NCBI GenBank assembly: GCA_003254925.1
Contig: QANZ01050821.1
Coordinates: forward strand, 146,683-210,682
Length of the DNA stretch: 64,000 bases
Reading direction: 5' to 3'
From: Chamaecrista fasciculata
Lineage: Eukaryota > Streptophyta > Magnoliopsida > Fabales > Fabaceae
A program made the position numbers and the translations under genes. Below the pieces are notes generated by a model, which saw only the letters and a program-made list of their open reading frames with translations, was not told where the DNA came from and searched no databases. Positions 60,546-64,000 of this stretch are shown piece by piece; positions within the stretch are counted from its first letter, which is position 1; every line of letters starts with the position of its first letter.

Positions 60546-61433
60546 AGTATTAAACTATTGACTTCCTCTTAAACCGCACGCGCCCCACTCTGTTAGTTCA
60601 TCATCATATATGCTCTGTTCTTTCTGTTTTTGCTAGGCTTGTTCATTCAAGATATAATATAAGGCTGAAAAAAAAGGAAGGAATTAATTTGAAGCGAGGG
60701 TCTTAATATTTAATTAGTTTATTTAAAAAGAAGTTGGATTTAAGACAAATTCTACTAAAATCATATAATTTAGAATGGTTACAAGTTACAACTTTGTTTT
60801 GGTTTTTATTGTTGAGTTTTATTTTGGTCAAGGTTTAATTTTCTTTTTTTAAAAAAATTGAAATAGTTTAGTAATGCTTCATAAACTTCTAAATTTCAAA
60901 TTTAGTTAAAAAATTTCTGTTTAATCGTCATGACACGTAACAGACGTAACACTAACATATATTTGCTCGTAGTTAACTTTATTTAGGGCCTAAACCAATC
61001 ATCAATATTGGAGTAATCCCTTTTTCAGAATTTATTTGCTAGTTATCATTATATATAAATGTTAACCTGTTTTAAAGACTAGACTTATATAAAATTCTTT
61101 ATATATTTATTTTATTATAAGATTTTTATAATTAATATATATATGATATGTGATGAAAACAAATTGTGCAATAGTTGAAACATTTTGATGTAATTAATCA
61201 TAATGAAGAAAGAATATTCAAAATGTTCTTTTTTTGTATGACTAATTATAAAAATAAAAATAGTTAAAACGAGTCGGGGGTTGGACTGTTCACTCCACTT
61301 TTGAATGGTTTGGGTTACTTAAACAGTTTAAAGCCAAGCAACCAAAAGTTTGATATCCAGGTTTTAGACAAGTTACCCATGAGTAACTTGTAACCTTTTT
61401 TAAAAGAAGTTATATTTTTTCATAATTTTTGAA
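60546..61433. other. Intergenic after ELF4
   Basis: No gene seen. A CACGCGC at 60577-60583 matches the FHY3/FAR1 site but lies downstream of the gene. Confidence 0.4.
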
Positions 61434-61520
61434 GGTCAAAATCTCATTTGAGTTCTTAACGTTTACTCCAAATTCTGTTTTGGTCCTTAATAGTTTCCAA
61501 TAATTTCATTTTGGTCTATA
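61434..61520. mobile_element. Fragment of a palindromic Mutator-like element
   Basis: GGTCAAAATCTCATTTGAGT followed by TTCTGTTTTGGTCCTTAATA resembles the left end of the 14555-15350 family. It is cut off at 61521 by the CACTA end, and no matching right arm follows the CACTA element. Confidence 0.5.
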
Positions 61521-63459
61521 CACTACAAAAAAACCGGCGTTTAGCCACGGTTACAACCGTGGCAAACTAGTCAAAAAACCGTGGCAAAGAAATGTCACCA
61601 CAATAGAGCAAACCGTGGCTAACAAGGGCGTCGCATTCTGAATTAGCCACGGTTTTGTGGACCGTGGTAACATCTACTTAATCACGGTGATAACCGTGGC
61701 TAAATTCATATTAGCCACGGTGATGACCGTAGTTAACAGTTTTGGGGAAATCAATTAAAAAATTGATTTAGCCACGGTTTTAACCGTGGCTAAAGTTTTG
61801 GAAGATCAATTAAAAAAAAAATTAATTTAGCTACGGTTACAACCGTAGTAAATTTACAAAGCCATTTTTTTTAAAAAAAAGATAAATGTCCCACTCCATG
61901 ATGTGAGACATTACTTATACTGAACAACAACTTCTAATTTAAAATAATCTAATTGATGAATCTATGAAGTTTAAACATAAAAGTCACTAAAATTATTTAC
62001 ATGTTCGTATCACTTTCTATTATAGCATTTATAGTTGTGTAATCCTTTTGAGACCATGCAAAGTTATCCAATTCCTTCCTTTTGGTCTGACTTTGAGCCT
62101 CAATATAGCATTTTCCTGCATATAGAATACAAATTTGACCAATTTGTATTGTTAATATATAAAATAAACAACATCCTCTTGTGAAGGACTATAATATTAG
62201 TTCCCACTATATTTTGAAAGTTAATATCCCCTTTTTATATAGAAGCAATGATAGTTTACCTCTGCAATGTCTAGTTTGCCAAGTTGTAAAGCATGATAAA
62301 TGTTTTAGTCAAGATCTCTTGCCACTTCCGCATTTGCATCTTCCAACATTATCCAAGATTCTGGAAAATGAGGCACACAAGTCTAGCAAAGTTTCATGAA
62401 ATTTCTAAACTAAAAAATATAACTAAATTGCAATGACAGCTTATTCTCTAGATAGTTAAAAGCTATAGAGGATACAATTAGTTCCTAGTTTAGAGGTTCA
62501 ACAATACAAACATGGATAACATGATAAGCTCTAAAATTAAGCATCTATGTATATATATGGAAAACACCAAATCATGCTAAATCAAGCTAAAATTGAGTAT
62601 AGAGGATCTCCAATCTCCATTGTCAGTTTGCAATTTGACTATGTAAGTTGGCCATAACACCAAATCAAGCTAAAATAATCAAATTGACATAAATTCATAC
62701 AAGAGACCAAAAACATCACTTCAGAACTTTAATGAAAGAGTATATATCTATGTATATATATATGGAAAAGACTTTTCAAAGAATGTATATCTATATATAC
62801 AATTGGGTAGCTCATCAAGCCAAATACCAACATTATAAATGGATCTAGAAGATTTGACTAAAACATGAGCCAAGCCACTTCATTTCTAGATCTTTTAACC
62901 CAACTAAGATTAAAGCAATCAAATCTATGACCAACAATTTAAATTAGCCATGACAGTACCTAAATAAGAAGCTCATTCCAAAGCTATATGGTTAGCCTTT
63001 CAAAAATTATCAAGTGTTCTCTCATTAATATTAGTTTCATTTGGATTTTTGATACCCAAAGCTGTCATGTCTGATACTATATTTTTTTTTATAGAGCACA
63101 GAAAACCATTTTGATCATTTAAGGACTAAGATTAGGTGAGGAATTTGAAGCCATGCATACCAAGTGGTCCTTCAAAACCCAAATACATTATAATGTAGGA
63201 GTAGCACAATAACTCCTAAATATAGACGAACTCCAAGAATCCAATCCAATCTTATACCAGCAAACCAAATGAAACCTAAATAAGGTATGTACCAGCTAAT
63301 GTTAACATATCAAAGTAAAAGCAAAAGCAAATTACCACCTCCTTTGCTTGGCAGCACCATAGCTCCAATTACCTCCTCCTTTGCTTGGCAGCACCACTAG
63401 CCACCGTTTTGACTAGTGTCCCTAAATAAACGTAACTAAACCTCCGTTTTTTTGTAGTG
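61521..63459. mobile_element. Non-autonomous CACTA (En/Spm) element, 1939 bp
   Basis: Starts CACTACAAAAAAACCGG and ends CCGTTTTTTTGTAGTG, the CACTA terminal repeat in inverted orientation. The left 330 bp hold many palindromic subterminal repeats of the TAGCCACGGTTNNAACCGTGGCTA type, the expected transposase-binding arrays. The right end has one weak copy (TAGCCACCGTTTTGAC). A 40-bp tandem duplication (CTCCTTTGCTTGGCAGCACC at about 63340 and 63378) lies just inside the right end. No transposase frame is visible. The 3-bp flanks (ATA and GCA) differ, so no target duplication is confirmed. Confidence 0.82.
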
Positions 63460-64000
63460 GCAAGTGCAAGGAGAAAATAAAAATGAAAGAGAGCCTGATA
63501 CCTATAGGCTATAAGCATGCATCTAGCTTCCTTAGATCTTCTCTGTAGGGTCCGATTGTGGCATGCCTGTAGCACAGACATAAAGGTGTTAAGATATTGT
63601 AGTTTCAGAACTAAGGAAAAAACATACACATATAGGAATGGCCATTTTGTTCTATCTCATCTTTGCAATCCCATTGTACTCTTGGACTTCAATATATCAA
63701 ACAAGTTTTATTTATATCTATCTATGGTAGTATTTGAATGCAGAACATGTTAAAAAAATTCAAACAGGACAACAAGTGTTACAATTTACAATAAAACATA
63801 AATTGAAGAGAATGTATCTTTGAATACTTTTAAGCTTCCTATCCCAAAGTCGATTTCTAAGCTGCAAAGAAGGGATAAAAACAATTCAAAATGCATGACC
63901 AAGCACACTTTGACAGTAAAAAAACATTAAATGCATGAACAAGTACTTAAAAACTGATTCAAAACATCACCAACCATATAAGAGTCTTTGAACAATGAAA
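63460..64000. other. Intergenic to window end
   Basis: No gene supported; short unsupported frames only. Confidence 0.4.

Noticed and set aside
60577-60583. CACGCGC, an FHY3/FAR1-type site, near ELF4
   Set aside because: It lies downstream of the gene rather than in the promoter; the upstream near match (GACGCGC at 59744) has one mismatch.

Overview
The window is eudicot nuclear DNA. It is AT-rich, its genes are split by introns, and most of it is plant transposable elements. The LHCB4.3-type antenna gene with a shortened C-terminus points to a rosid, because that isoform is reported mainly from that clade; I cannot name the species. Two runs of N (13773-14177 and 25598-26094) and five single N characters (22182, 27730, 31491, 48397, 58094) show a scaffolded draft assembly.

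Six protein-coding genes are well supported. From left to right they are: a BPP-type basic Ser/Pro/Thr-rich protein (minus strand, 3' end outside the window); a Yippee zinc-binding protein (8122-10297, minus); LHCB4.3/CP29 (15792-16995, minus); the brassinosteroid P450 CYP90A/CPD (32369-36397, plus); a small membrane protein resembling Arabidopsis At2g40095 (41215-43082, minus); and the clock gene ELF4 (60013-60405, plus). I placed exon borders by hand from GT/AG sites and reading phase. From memory, five of the six match neighbours in the Arabidopsis At2g40070-At2g40110 block, so this looks like conserved microsynteny with CYP90A as the outsider.

Mobile DNA fills the space between genes. 11.7-15.4 kb holds a solo LTR, a Harbinger-like MITE and a Mutator-like palindromic element. 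18.7-22 kb holds a LINE-like fragment with long target duplications and a Mutator-like element with a second one nested inside it. 24.5-31.5 kb is a tandem or chimeric Ty1/copia complex invaded by a second LTR family and a hAT element. 46.9-54.2 kb holds hAT elements, an array of TRIM-like terminal repeats and a second solo LTR. 57.5-63.5 kb holds further palindromic elements around ELF4 and a non-autonomous CACTA element. Target-site duplications can be read directly for ten of these insertions.

The best regulatory reading concerns the clock, light and brassinosteroid genes. Evening-element sequences lie in a tandemly duplicated block about 1.0-1.3 kb upstream of ELF4, separated from its core promoter by a MITE. 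A CCA1-binding-type site and an evening element lie about 270-300 bp upstream of LHCB4.3. BZR1-type CGTGTG sites lie upstream of CYP90A. I found no CRISPR array, operon, rRNA or convincing tRNA, and nothing that amounts to a wholly new biological system. What deserves a second look is the promoter architecture and the nested or chimeric element structure.
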